From positions 1-64,000 of the forward strand of contig JBFLXJ010000006.1 in the NCBI GenBank assembly GCA_040757085.1: DNA of 64,000 nucleotides. Direction: 5' to 3'. Positions 16,150 to 23,402 of this stretch are shown here, one piece after another; the first letter of the stretch is position 1, and the number at the start of each line of letters is the position of its first letter. The DNA is from Bacillota bacterium. GTDB lineage: Bacteria > Bacillota > Sulfobacillia > JACIYH01. The notes beneath the pieces are model-generated. The model was not told the DNA's origin and searched no databases. It was given only the letters and a program-made list of their open reading frames with translations. The position numbers were made by a program, and so were the translations under genes.

Positions 16150-18062
16150 GCGCACGGTGGGGATGTGGATACGCTGGCCGGGTACTGCTGGTGGACCTGA
16201 CCGCCGGTCGGAGCACCATCGAGCCGCTTGACCACGGGGTGGCGCGCCGGTTCCTGGGCGGACGGGGCCTCAACATGCGGGTCCTGTACGATGAGGTCAC
16301 CCCCGGGGTGCATCCCCTGTCACCGGAAAACCGGCTTATGTTTGCGACTGGCCCCCTGGTGGGCACCCACTTTCCGGGAGCCTGCCGCGTCAACGTGAGT
16401 GCGCGTTCCCCGCTCACCGGCATCCTGGGTGATAGCAACGCGGGCGGCTTTTTTGGCCCGGAACTCAAGTACGCCGGTTTCGATCAGGTGATCATCCAGG
16501 GCCGGGCTCCGCGGCCGGTATATCTGTTCATCACCGACGAGGGTGCTCATCTGCGCCCGGCAGAGCACCTGTGGGGCCTGGACGTATGGGAAACCCAGCA
16601 GGCCATCAGGTCCGAACTGGGTGATGAGGGAGTGCAGGTGGGAGTGGCAGGTCCGGCGGCCGAAAACGGGGTGCTTTTCGCGGGGGTATTCTTCAACCTG
16701 GCCCGTCCGGCCGCCCGCACCGGGATGGGGACGGTGATGGCGAGCAAGAACCGCAAGGCGGTGGCGGTGAGGGGCAGGGGGATGGTCAGGGTCGCCGACC
16801 CTGCCGCCTTCGCCTCCCTGGTGGGCACCGCCGATGCCGCCATATTCGCGCACCCGGAATACGATGCCCGCCGCCGGCTGGGCACCACCCGCCTGGTGCG
16901 TGCCCTCCACGGCCTGGGCTGCCTCGCCAGCTTCCACTTCCGCACCGGTTGCTTCCCCGGGGTGGACCGGGTGTCCGGGGAGCGTCTTGCTGCCACCTAC
17001 CGCGTGAAGGGCAAGGCCTGCTTCGGGTGTACCATCCCCTGCAGCCGTTTCTTCCGCATAGAATCGGGGCCCTTCGCGGGCCTGGCCAGCGAGGGACCCG
17101 AATTCGAGGGCCTGGCGGGGTTCTCGTCCCGGGTGGGGAACGACGACCTGGCGGTTGCACTGCGGGCCATAGATATGTGCAATCGTTACGGGATGGACGT
17201 CATCTCCGCTTCGGAGGCGATTTCCTTCGTGATGGAGTTGGGCGAAGCCGGCCTGGTGAGTTCCCGTGAAGCGGACGGGCTGGATCTGCGCTGGGGAAAC
17301 GCTAACACCATCCTGGCCCTTCTCGAAAAAATCTGCCGTCGGGAAGGGATCGGGGATGTCCTGGCCGGCGGGGTGCGCCGGGCGGCCGAACTGATCGGGC
17401 GCGGGAGCGAGCGGTACGCCATGCATGTCAAAGGCCTGGAGGTATTCCAGGCCGATCCCCGCGGGATCAAGGGTTACGCCCTGGGTGTGGCAGTGGCCAG
17501 CCGGGGAGGGGATCATCTGCGCTCCGAGCCCTGGTTCGAGCTCACCGGTGATAGCGAGGAAGCCACGCGCCGCTTCGGAGAGGCGGAGGCGGCGCAGCGC
17601 CTGTCTCCGCGGGGCAAGGGCAGGCTGGTCAAGTACTACGAGGAACGGTGCGCGCTGGCGGACTGTCTGCAGGTGTGCAAGAATACCCTGGTTAACATGG
17701 AGATTCTTCCCTACGACCAGGCCGCCTGCATACTGGCTGCTGCGACGGGCTGGGAATTCTCGGAGGAGGAACTGCAAGCATCCTGCGAGCGACTGGTCAA
17801 CCTGGAGCGCTGCTACAACGCTCGCCTGGGTCTGGGGCGGGCAGACGACACCCTGCCCGATCGCTTCACCCGGGAGCCGCTCCCTCCCGACAGCGGGCCG
17901 TCGGCGGGCAGCGTGGTGGAACTCGACCAGATGCTGGACGAATACTACCTCGCCCGGGGCTGGGATTTGTCCACCGGGCTTCCCAAGGGAGAGACGTTGT
18001 CCCGTCTGGGCCTGGAGATATCTGTCAATCCCGGCGCCGCCGCACCGGGCGGGTGCAGTTAA
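16146..18062 (+). CDS. Aldehyde:ferredoxin oxidoreductase family (second copy)
   Basis: A 638-residue tungstopterin oxidoreductase, clearly diverged from the copy at 8023. It has GRVLLVDLTAG, FLGGRGLNMRVLYDE, MFATGPLVGT and GMGTVMASKNRKAVAVRG. The [4Fe-4S] cluster ligands are Cys292, Cys295, Cys299 and a late Cys507 or Cys511. It is translationally coupled to the ferredoxin fusion in front, giving an operon of the AOR plus electron-transfer subunit type known from some anaerobic bacteria. The MFS transporter follows 19 bp after the stop and may import or export the aldehyde-related acid. The actual aldehyde substrate is not deducible. Confidence 0.93.
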   Translation: MSARWGCGYAGRVLLVDLTAGRSTIEPLDHGVARRFLGGRGLNMRVLYDEVTPGVHPLSPENRLMFATGPLVGTHFPGACRVNVSARSPLTGILGDSNAGGFFGPELKYAGFDQVIIQGRAPRPVYLFITDEGAHLRPAEHLWGLDVWETQQAIRSELGDEGVQVGVAGPAAENGVLFAGVFFNLARPAARTGMGTVMASKNRKAVAVRGRGMVRVADPAAFASLVGTADAAIFAHPEYDARRRLGTTRLVRALHGLGCLASFHFRTGCFPGVDRVSGERLAATYRVKGKACFGCTIPCSRFFRIESGPFAGLASEGPEFEGLAGFSSRVGNDDLAVALRAIDMCNRYGMDVISASEAISFVMELGEAGLVSSREADGLDLRWGNANTILALLEKICRREGIGDVLAGGVRRAAELIGRGSERYAMHVKGLEVFQADPRGIKGYALGVAVASRGGDHLRSEPWFELTGDSEEATRRFGEAEAAQRLSPRGKGRLVKYYEERCALADCLQVCKNTLVNMEILPYDQAACILAAATGWEFSEEELQASCERLVNLERCYNARLGLGRADDTLPDRFTREPLPPDSGPSAGSVVELDQMLDEYYLARGWDLSTGLPKGETLSRLGLEISVNPGAAAPGGCS

Positions 18063-18081
18063 GGAGATGCGAGAGGGGGGC

Positions 18082-19407
18082 ATGCCCCATCCGACGGCGG
18101 TGAGGCGGGCGGTGCCGACGGGCCGGCGGGTCCTGCGCGCCGGACTTGCGGGCTGGCGGGTGCTGGTGGTGCTGTTTTTCACCGGCTGGGTCATAATGTA
18201 CGCCAACCGCACCATCCTGTCCGCAGCCATGAGACTGCTCGAACAGGAGTGGTCGCTGGGCCACACCGAACTGGGCCTGATCAATTCGGCCTTTTTTCTG
18301 GCGTATGCCCTCATGCAGGTTCCGGCCGGAGTCCTGGGTGACCTGGTGTCCCGCCGCCTGGTGTTGCTGGCGGGGTGGTTCGTGCATGCGGGGGGCACCC
18401 TGGCCAGTGCCCTGTCACCCGGCCTGGGTCTCTTTACGGTTGCGCGAGTTGCCACGGGCCTGGGCCAGGGCAGCTATTATTCGACGCAGTACGCCCTGGC
18501 AACTGCTGCTGTCCCGCCGGAACGCCGGGCGAGGGCCCTGGCCCTCATCAACGCGGGCATGAGCGCGGGCATCCTGGCGGGCTGGGGAGCAGGGGCCCTG
18601 GTGCTATATCGCTGGCACGTCCCGTGGCGCGCCGTCTTCCTGATCCTGGCAGTGTTCACTGCCGGTCTGGGCGTCCTTATGACGGCCCTGGTCCGTGAAG
18701 ACCGTTCGGCAGCAAGTGCGCTGGCGGGGGACGCCACCAGCGGTGGGTCGGTGCCGGAGCGGTCGCTGCGTCCGGCCAAGGGGGTTGCGGTAAGGCCCAC
18801 GAGACGCGTTCTTCTCCTGGCATCCGGCACTTCCTTTTGCAGCATGTACGCGTTCTATGTCCTCTTGACCTGGCTGCCGTTCTACCTGCAGGTTGCACGC
18901 CGCCTGGAAGGCACCGAGGCCGGCCTGGTGGCTGCCCTGGTGCCGCTGCTATCGGTGCCGGCGTCGCTGCTGGCAGCCGCCTGGGCGGACCGGCCCGGCC
19001 GGGAAAGCGGGGTGCGGAGGGCAGCAGCCCTGGTGGTGCTGCTCCCGGCCGCGGCGCTGGCCGTGCTCATGGTGGGGCTTGTTCCCGGCCGCATAGCTCT
19101 GTACGGTGGTGTGGTGTTGTACGGTCTGACGGGCAAGCTGGTGGTGGATCCCTTGCTGGTGGCAGAGGTGGCCGCTGCCACGCCCCGGGAAGCGTATGCC
19201 AGCGCCTTCGGGATACTCAACCTGGCCTCCACGGTGCCCACCTTCCTCGCCCCTGCGGTAACAGGATGGTTGGCTGACCTCACCGGTCACTTCGGGGGGG
19301 CCTTCATCGTAGCCGCCGTGCTGCTCGGCATCGGTACCATCACCGCCGCGGTCCTGGCGGGGTCCGGTGCGCCCCGCCCTGGCAAGAGCAGGTCGAGGCG
19401 GAAGTGA
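18082..19407 (+). CDS. MFS transporter
   Basis: A 441-residue protein with twelve predicted membrane helices. Helices 2-3 are linked by GVLGDLVSRRLVLLAG, the MFS loop 2-3 motif, and a basic loop (RPAKGVAVRPTRR) separates the halves. The overall pattern resembles anion:cation symporters or oxalate/formate-type carriers of small organic acids. Two starts are possible: ATG at 18067, with AAGGAG directly against it, or ATG at 18082 with GAGGGGGG before it; I prefer 18082. It is the last gene of the ferredoxin-AOR unit. The substrate is unknown but probably an organic acid used or made by the AOR. Confidence 0.85.
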   Translation: MPHPTAVRRAVPTGRRVLRAGLAGWRVLVVLFFTGWVIMYANRTILSAAMRLLEQEWSLGHTELGLINSAFFLAYALMQVPAGVLGDLVSRRLVLLAGWFVHAGGTLASALSPGLGLFTVARVATGLGQGSYYSTQYALATAAVPPERRARALALINAGMSAGILAGWGAGALVLYRWHVPWRAVFLILAVFTAGLGVLMTALVREDRSAASALAGDATSGGSVPERSLRPAKGVAVRPTRRVLLLASGTSFCSMYAFYVLLTWLPFYLQVARRLEGTEAGLVAALVPLLSVPASLLAAAWADRPGRESGVRRAAALVVLLPAAALAVLMVGLVPGRIALYGGVVLYGLTGKLVVDPLLVAEVAAATPREAYASAFGILNLASTVPTFLAPAVTGWLADLTGHFGGAFIVAAVLLGIGTITAAVLAGSGAPRPGKSRSRRK

Positions 19408-19470
19408 GCGCTGCGCTGGCGGGTTGCTGCCCTGCTGAAGCAGCGGCCGTCACTACAGGGGGCGAATCTC

Positions 19471-20040
19471 ATGACTGAGGGTCACAAGTGGTTGCTCCTG
19501 GTCTACAAGATCCCGCCCGAACCTTCACGGTACCGGGTGGCCGTTTGGCGGCGCTTGAAGGGAGCAGGGGCCGTCTACCTGCAGAACTCGGTCTGCGTCC
19601 TCCCGGATTCTGAGGCCAACCGTGACCTGTTCGGGGCCGTGGCCAGGGAGATCGAGGCCGCAGGCGGCGAAAGCTTGATGTTCCTGGCTGAAGCCTCAGA
19701 TCCCGCGGAGCAGGAGAGGGTGGTCGCGCGGTTCAACAGCGAGCGCGATGCGGAATACGGGGAGTTCCTCGAGCAGTGCGCGGCGTTTCTGGAGGAAATA
19801 CGTCGGGAAACCGAACGCCGGAACTTCACGTTTGGGGAACTGGAGGAAAACGACGAGAACCTCGAGAGACTGCGCGGTTGGCTGGGAAAGATTGAGGGGC
19901 GGGACTTCTTCGGTGCGGCGAGAGCACAAGAAGCCCGGGCGCGCCTGGGGGAGTGCCGGGAGGCCCTGGAGGCTTTTGCGGCGAGGATCTATGCGGCCAG
20001 CGAGGGGCAGGAGGTTGCGGGAGGCCGGGCGCCCGGGTAA
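19471..20040 (+). CDS. ChrB N-terminal domain-like protein
   Basis: A 189-residue soluble protein matching the N-terminal domain of chromate-resistance protein ChrB: a start of KWLLLVYKIPPEPSRYRVA, then VWRRLKGAGAVYLQNSVCVLP. The second half is highly charged and helical with a coiled-coil look (residues about 85-160). In proteobacteria ChrB regulates chrA; here no ChrA chromate exporter and no C-terminal ChrB domain is seen, so a link to chromate is doubtful. Such stand-alone copies occur in anaerobic Firmicutes and their function is not known to me. It is convergent with the PadR operon across a strong hairpin. Confidence 0.75.
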   Translation: MTEGHKWLLLVYKIPPEPSRYRVAVWRRLKGAGAVYLQNSVCVLPDSEANRDLFGAVAREIEAAGGESLMFLAEASDPAEQERVVARFNSERDAEYGEFLEQCAAFLEEIRRETERRNFTFGELEENDENLERLRGWLGKIEGRDFFGAARAQEARARLGECREALEAFAARIYAASEGQEVAGGRAPG

Positions 20041-20059
20041 GGCCGAACCGGCAGGTGAC

Positions 20060-20092
20060 GAGCAGGCTCCGGGGTTGCTCCGGAGCCTGCTC
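20060..20092. terminator. Bidirectional terminator-like hairpin
   Basis: A perfect 13-bp stem (GAGCAGGCTCCGG / CCGGAGCCTGCTC) with a 7-base loop lies between the convergent ChrB-like gene and the PadR operon. It has no U-tract on either side, like several other hairpins in this window. Confidence 0.6.
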
Positions 20093-20109
20093 CAATCTCA
20101 CGGTGTCGC

Positions 20110-20301
20110 TTAACCTTCGGTCTCCATGGCACGCAGTTCCTTCTCTACCTGGGCGGCTTCGGCCCTGAGTTCCTCCAGGTAGCGGCGCAGCCGCTCCACC
20201 CGCTCCTCGCGACTGAGGAAGCGCCGGTGGAAGTGGCCACCCCCACAGCACGTGTGCCAGGCGTGCCCGTGGTGGCGCGTGGCGGTTTGGCAACAGGACA
20301 T
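20110..20301 (-). CDS. Small Cys/His-rich coiled-coil protein, PadR partner
   Basis: A 63-residue protein. The first 25 residues are rich in Cys and His (MSCCQTATRHHGHAWHTCCG), enough for a small metal site. The remainder is a charged amphipathic helix (REERVERLRRYLEELRAEA) suited to a coiled coil. The ATG at 20301 follows one base after the PadR stop, and the GGGAGGTG site lies in the 3' end of the PadR gene, so the two are co-translated. Small proteins with a Cys- or Gly-rich head and helical tail are common beside PadR genes in anaerobes (DUF5320-like); identity with that family is a guess. Confidence 0.7.
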   Translation of the reverse strand: MSCCQTATRHHGHAWHTCCGGGHFHRRFLSREERVERLRRYLEELRAEAAQVEKELRAMETEG

Positions 20302-20302
20302 T

Positions 20303-20734
20303 TCATTCACCTCCCTCCCTTGTTCCTTCGTCACTGCCTGCGTGGGGAGCGGGTTTGCCCAAGATGCGGCGATACCGCTCCAGGTAAGATTCCAGGCGCT
20401 GTCGCTGCTGGTCCACGTCGGAGGCCCAGGCGTGGAGCAGTTCCCTTCCCGAATCGGTGAGCCGGTAGAGGCGCCGGGCAGGACCGCTTCCTTCCATGTC
20501 CCAGGTTGAAGTTGCCAGGCCGTCCTCCTCCATGCGGCGGAGGTTCCGGTACACCGTCCCCGCGTCCGGATAACTGCCGGCACCCATGACTTCACTCAGG
20601 CGTTCCATGAGCTCGTAGCCGTGGGCCGGCCTTTCCTCCAGCAACAACAGGAGCCACGCCTCAAGAAATCTCTCGCCCCGTCGGGGACGGCACCCGCACT
20701 CCCCGTGTCGGTGATCAGACTGCTCATCGCACAA
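20303..20734 (-). CDS. PadR family transcriptional regulator
   Basis: A 143-residue regulator. The winged helix spans about residues 20-100 with LEAWLLLLLEERPAHGYEL, GTVYRNLRRMEEDGL and RLYRLTDSGREL. A helical C-terminal dimerisation segment ends the protein. The N terminus is Cys/His-rich (MCDEQSDHRHGECGC), unusual for PadR, and resembles that of the small protein encoded next. The start is a TTG at 20734 with GAGGAGG eight bases upstream. A near-consensus promoter and a palindromic operator just upstream suggest autorepression, the rule in this family. The inducing ligand is unknown; a metal is possible given the two Cys/His-rich N termini. Confidence 0.88.
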   Translation of the reverse strand: MCDEQSDHRHGECGCRPRRGERFLEAWLLLLLEERPAHGYELMERLSEVMGAGSYPDAGTVYRNLRRMEEDGLATSTWDMEGSGPARRLYRLTDSGRELLHAWASDVDQQRQRLESYLERYRRILGKPAPHAGSDEGTREGGE

Positions 20735-20773
20735 GGGTATCGCCTCCTCGGCCGTGGGCCATTTATATGCAGG

Positions 20774-20787
20774 TCACATATACGTGA
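20774..20787. promoter_or_regulatory. Likely PadR operator
   Basis: TCACATATACGTGA is a 14-bp palindrome with 12 of 14 symmetric positions. It covers the predicted transcription start of the PadR promoter, as expected for an autorepressor site. Confidence 0.6.
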
Positions 20788-20791
20788 TGAC

Positions 20792-20820
20792 ATTATATAC
20801 CGACCCGGGCGTGGAGTCAA
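20792..20820 (-). promoter_or_regulatory. Sigma-70-type promoter of the padR operon
   Basis: On the minus strand TTGACT (20820-20815) and TATAAT (20797-20792) are separated by exactly 17 bp. The transcript would start near 20785, giving a leader of about 50 bases before the TTG start of PadR. Confidence 0.75.
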
Positions 20821-20953
20821 CTACGGGCGTATTCCCGGGTGCCGGCCGGTTGCCTGACACGGGCCGCTCGGCTTTCGAGCTTGCGAACGCCTGACGTGTG
20901 AGGCGCGAGGAGAGTCCCCTCTTGTGTCGAAGAGAACAAGGGGGGATGCGGTC

Positions 20954-21682
20954 ATGGGGGAAGCCGTACCCGGGCGATGCAGCAACTGTCCGGCGGCGTT
21001 GCCGGGCCGGCCCTTCGACTTCGTGGTCACAGGCGGCTACGTGGAACCCCTCGCCAGTTGTTCCCTGTTGCGTAATTACCGGGCGGGCCAGTTCATCCTG
21101 CGGGAGGGGGAACCGGCAGACGGACTGTACGTACTGCGCAAAGGGCTGGTCCGCATCTTCCTGCTCGACGAAGAGGGCCGGGAGCACACCATGCGGTTCG
21201 CGCATCCCGGCGATGTGATAGGTGGGTGTCAGTTCACCGGCAGGCGCCGGTTCAACTGCTATAGCGTGGTGGCGGTCAGCGACGCTGAGGTATGTCACTT
21301 CCCGGTGGCGTCCCACGGTGAACTGCTGGGACGCTGTCCGGAGCTTGCCCGCGCCCTGCTCGATGTGATGGCGGGCCTGCTGGACGAGTCTTACGTGCGC
21401 CTGCGGGAGCTGGCCAGCACCAACTGCCGGCAGCGCCTGGCCCGCTTGCTGGTGCGGCTCGCCGAGAGCCATATCGCTGGCGATGAGCAGCACCGCGGTC
21501 CGGATGAGCCGGTAACCATCCAGCTCCACCGCCAGCGGATGGCAGACATCCTGGGGGTCACCAAGGAGACGGCAGTCCGGGCCCTGTCGTCCCTGAAGGT
21601 AGCTGGCCTGGTAGAAACGCACGGGCGGGCCATCGTGATCAGGGACCTGCCCGCGCTGCGTCGCTTTTGCGGTCTTGGCTGA
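20954..21682 (+). CDS. FNR-like Crp/Fnr family regulator, possible [4Fe-4S] sensor
   Basis: A 242-residue regulator with an N-terminal Cys motif (Cys9-x2-Cys12, plus Cys36), a cAMP-binding-like beta roll (about 35-125) and a helix-turn-helix (HRQRMADILGVTKETAVRAL). Cys114 lies in EVCHFPV, which lines up with the VCEIPF segment holding Cys122 of E. coli FNR, a ligand of its oxygen-labile cluster. Together these make Fe-S sensing plausible, though the third N-terminal ligand is spaced differently from FNR. I chose the ATG at 20954, which follows GGGGGG with eight bases; a GTG at 20924 is also open. A good FNR box lies before the next operon, its likely target. Confidence 0.85.
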   Translation: MGEAVPGRCSNCPAALPGRPFDFVVTGGYVEPLASCSLLRNYRAGQFILREGEPADGLYVLRKGLVRIFLLDEEGREHTMRFAHPGDVIGGCQFTGRRRFNCYSVVAVSDAEVCHFPVASHGELLGRCPELARALLDVMAGLLDESYVRLRELASTNCRQRLARLLVRLAESHIAGDEQHRGPDEPVTIQLHRQRMADILGVTKETAVRALSSLKVAGLVETHGRAIVIRDLPALRRFCGLG

Positions 21683-21699
21683 GATCCCGCCGTTCTGCT

Positions 21700-21735
21700 C
21701 AACGGTACCCGCCGGGGGGTGCCCGTTGATCTTTT
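21700..21735 (+). terminator. Probable Rho-independent terminator after the FNR-like gene
   Basis: Arms CAACGG (21700-21705) and CCGTTG (21723-21728), with additional ACCC/GGGT pairing inside, are followed by ATCTTTTGTT. It is one of the few hairpins in the window with a U-run. Confidence 0.5.
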
Positions 21736-21789
21736 GTTGGGACGGTGCAGTCTATGGGTATGATACCGGGGTGGCGGCGCACCGGCAAA

Positions 21790-21831
21790 TTGACATTGAT
21801 CAATGAGCCCCGTTCTCGTGCGTGCTATCCT
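21790..21831 (+). promoter_or_regulatory. FNR box and extended -10 promoter
   Basis: TTGAC-ATTG-ATCAA at 21790-21803 matches the FNR consensus TTGAT-N4-ATCAA at 9 of 10 positions. TATCCT at 21826-21831 preceded by TGC gives an extended -10 element. With a start about seven bases downstream, the box centre falls at -41.5, the class II activator position. It precedes the oxidase-like and ctaB genes. Confidence 0.65.
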
Positions 21832-21944
21832 TCAGGCAGCGCCACGCCACCCAAACGTATACCACCGGGGCGGGCGGAGTGCCCCGGGACGGCCCCTTGC
21901 CGGTTTCTCGCGGTGGCGCGTGTGGCAGGGCAGGAGGTGATGGG

Positions 21945-23402
21945 ATGTCAGGACTCGGCAAGCGGCTCCATTACCTGTTCGCGACCACGCACGGTCTGCT
22001 GCTGATGGCCACCGCCTGGGACGCCCTGCTGGTGGCTGTGCTCTCCACGCTTTCCGGACCCCTCCTTGAACTGGGGATCGCGGCTGCCCTTCCCTTTCGG
22101 TTGGTGGAGGGAGAGGCGGTGGGGCGCAAGATCATGCTCTACCACTCCCTGGCCATGCCCTTCGTGGCAGCCATCACCTACCTGATCCTGGATCTGGTGC
22201 CCACCAGTCCCTGGCACGTGCGTACCGTGCGCACCGCCGCCACGGTCGGGTACATGGTGAGCAGCCTGGCCGGGCTGGCCTTTGCTTACCTGGTCCGCAG
22301 CTGGATCCTGCACGGTCTCTTCGTCGCCGGCCTCGTTCTCATGTTTTATGCCGGGGTGGTGCTGGCCCACGGGCTTTGGCCGCCCCGTCACCCGAACCCC
22401 CATCCCGCCTATGCCCGGTGGGGCAGGATTTCCCTGGAGCGGGTGGCCTTCTTCACGGTGACCGTGCTCACCCTCGGTTCAGCCGCCCTGGGTGCGGGCG
22501 CGGGGGCCTACTTCGGTAACGGATTCGAGGCATTCCTGGCTGAGGATGCCATCCGGGCACCGCACCACACGGTGGCCCAGCTGGCCGTCATCGGGCACCT
22601 GCACATCATGCTGGCTCTGATTGCGGTGGCCATCATGCTCCTGGTGGGACGCTACCTGGACTTCAAGGGTCCCCTGCACCGTGTGGCCATGCCCATAGCC
22701 ATCGCGGGCAGCACCATCATGGCGCTGGCGTGCTGGTCGGTGATGGTGTGGGAAGCAGCGCACAAGGCCATCTACGTCGGTGCGGCCCTGGTACTGCCGG
22801 CCGCCCTCCTTCTGGTGATATACGGATGGTGGGAGGCTGCGCGCGGGGCGGCCCCCGGCCGGCGGCTGGCGGCCGTGGCGGGTGATCCCCTGTACTTTGG
22901 CATGCTGTTTCAACAGGTGTTTGTCAACTTCGTGGTGACGTTCCCCGGGATGTCCGTGGCCTTCAACCTGGACGATTACTTCCGGGTTATCCCCGCTGAG
23001 TACGAGCGCCGCTTCCTGAGCGGTCACTGGCACGTGCTGGCCGCACTCTGCGCTACGATCATGATCTTTCTGGTGGCGGACTACCTGGGGCAGCAGGGAT
23101 GGATCCGCCGTGCCCTGGGATGGGGCGTACTGGTGGGTGGCGACCTCGCCTTCACCTTCGCCGTGGTGTACATGTTCGGGCCGCCCGGGGTCGACGTGAC
23201 GTGGACGTGGTGGTTCATCGACGCGGGCCTGGGGACGTTCCTGGTGGTGTTGGCCATTTTCCTGGGGTGGCGCCTGGTGGACCTCCTCCGGGTCCGGGGC
23301 GACTGGTCGCGCCACCTGGCGCTGGCTGCGGCTTCCGCGCGGGGGATTAGCGAGCCGCGGTCGGCGGTTGCCGGGTCGGAATCTGCGGGGTGGCAGGCAT
23401 GA
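21945..23402 (+). CDS. Heme-copper-oxidase-like polytopic membrane protein
   Basis: A 485-residue protein with about twelve predicted membrane helices. Its pattern is reminiscent of subunit I of heme-copper oxidases or NO reductases. Histidines fall in membrane segments: His16, His67, His207-His208 (APHHTVAQL), His218/His220 (GHLHIML) and His361/His363 (GHWHVLAAL). These could bind hemes and perhaps a metal, but the canonical order of the oxidase ligands, including the HxxxY of the copper site, is not seen. GGAGGTGATGGG precedes the ATG at 21945. The next gene encodes heme O synthase and overlaps slightly, which supports a heme protein. It might reduce O2 or NO, or be a non-catalytic heme carrier; this remains open. 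Confidence 0.6.
   Translation: MSGLGKRLHYLFATTHGLLLMATAWDALLVAVLSTLSGPLLELGIAAALPFRLVEGEAVGRKIMLYHSLAMPFVAAITYLILDLVPTSPWHVRTVRTAATVGYMVSSLAGLAFAYLVRSWILHGLFVAGLVLMFYAGVVLAHGLWPPRHPNPHPAYARWGRISLERVAFFTVTVLTLGSAALGAGAGAYFGNGFEAFLAEDAIRAPHHTVAQLAVIGHLHIMLALIAVAIMLLVGRYLDFKGPLHRVAMPIAIAGSTIMALACWSVMVWEAAHKAIYVGAALVLPAALLLVIYGWWEAARGAAPGRRLAAVAGDPLYFGMLFQQVFVNFVVTFPGMSVAFNLDDYFRVIPAEYERRFLSGHWHVLAALCATIMIFLVADYLGQQGWIRRALGWGVLVGGDLAFTFAVVYMFGPPGVDVTWTWWFIDAGLGTFLVVLAIFLGWRLVDLLRVRGDWSRHLALAAASARGISEPRSAVAGSESAGWQA

Noticed and set aside
16320-18455. 711-codon open frame on the minus strand
   Set aside because: Antisense to the second AOR with its clear motifs; composition typical of a shadow frame.
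21790-21795. TTGACA as a -35 box before the oxidase-like gene
   Set aside because: No -10 lies 16-18 bp downstream; the same bases fit an FNR box at the right distance from TATCCT.
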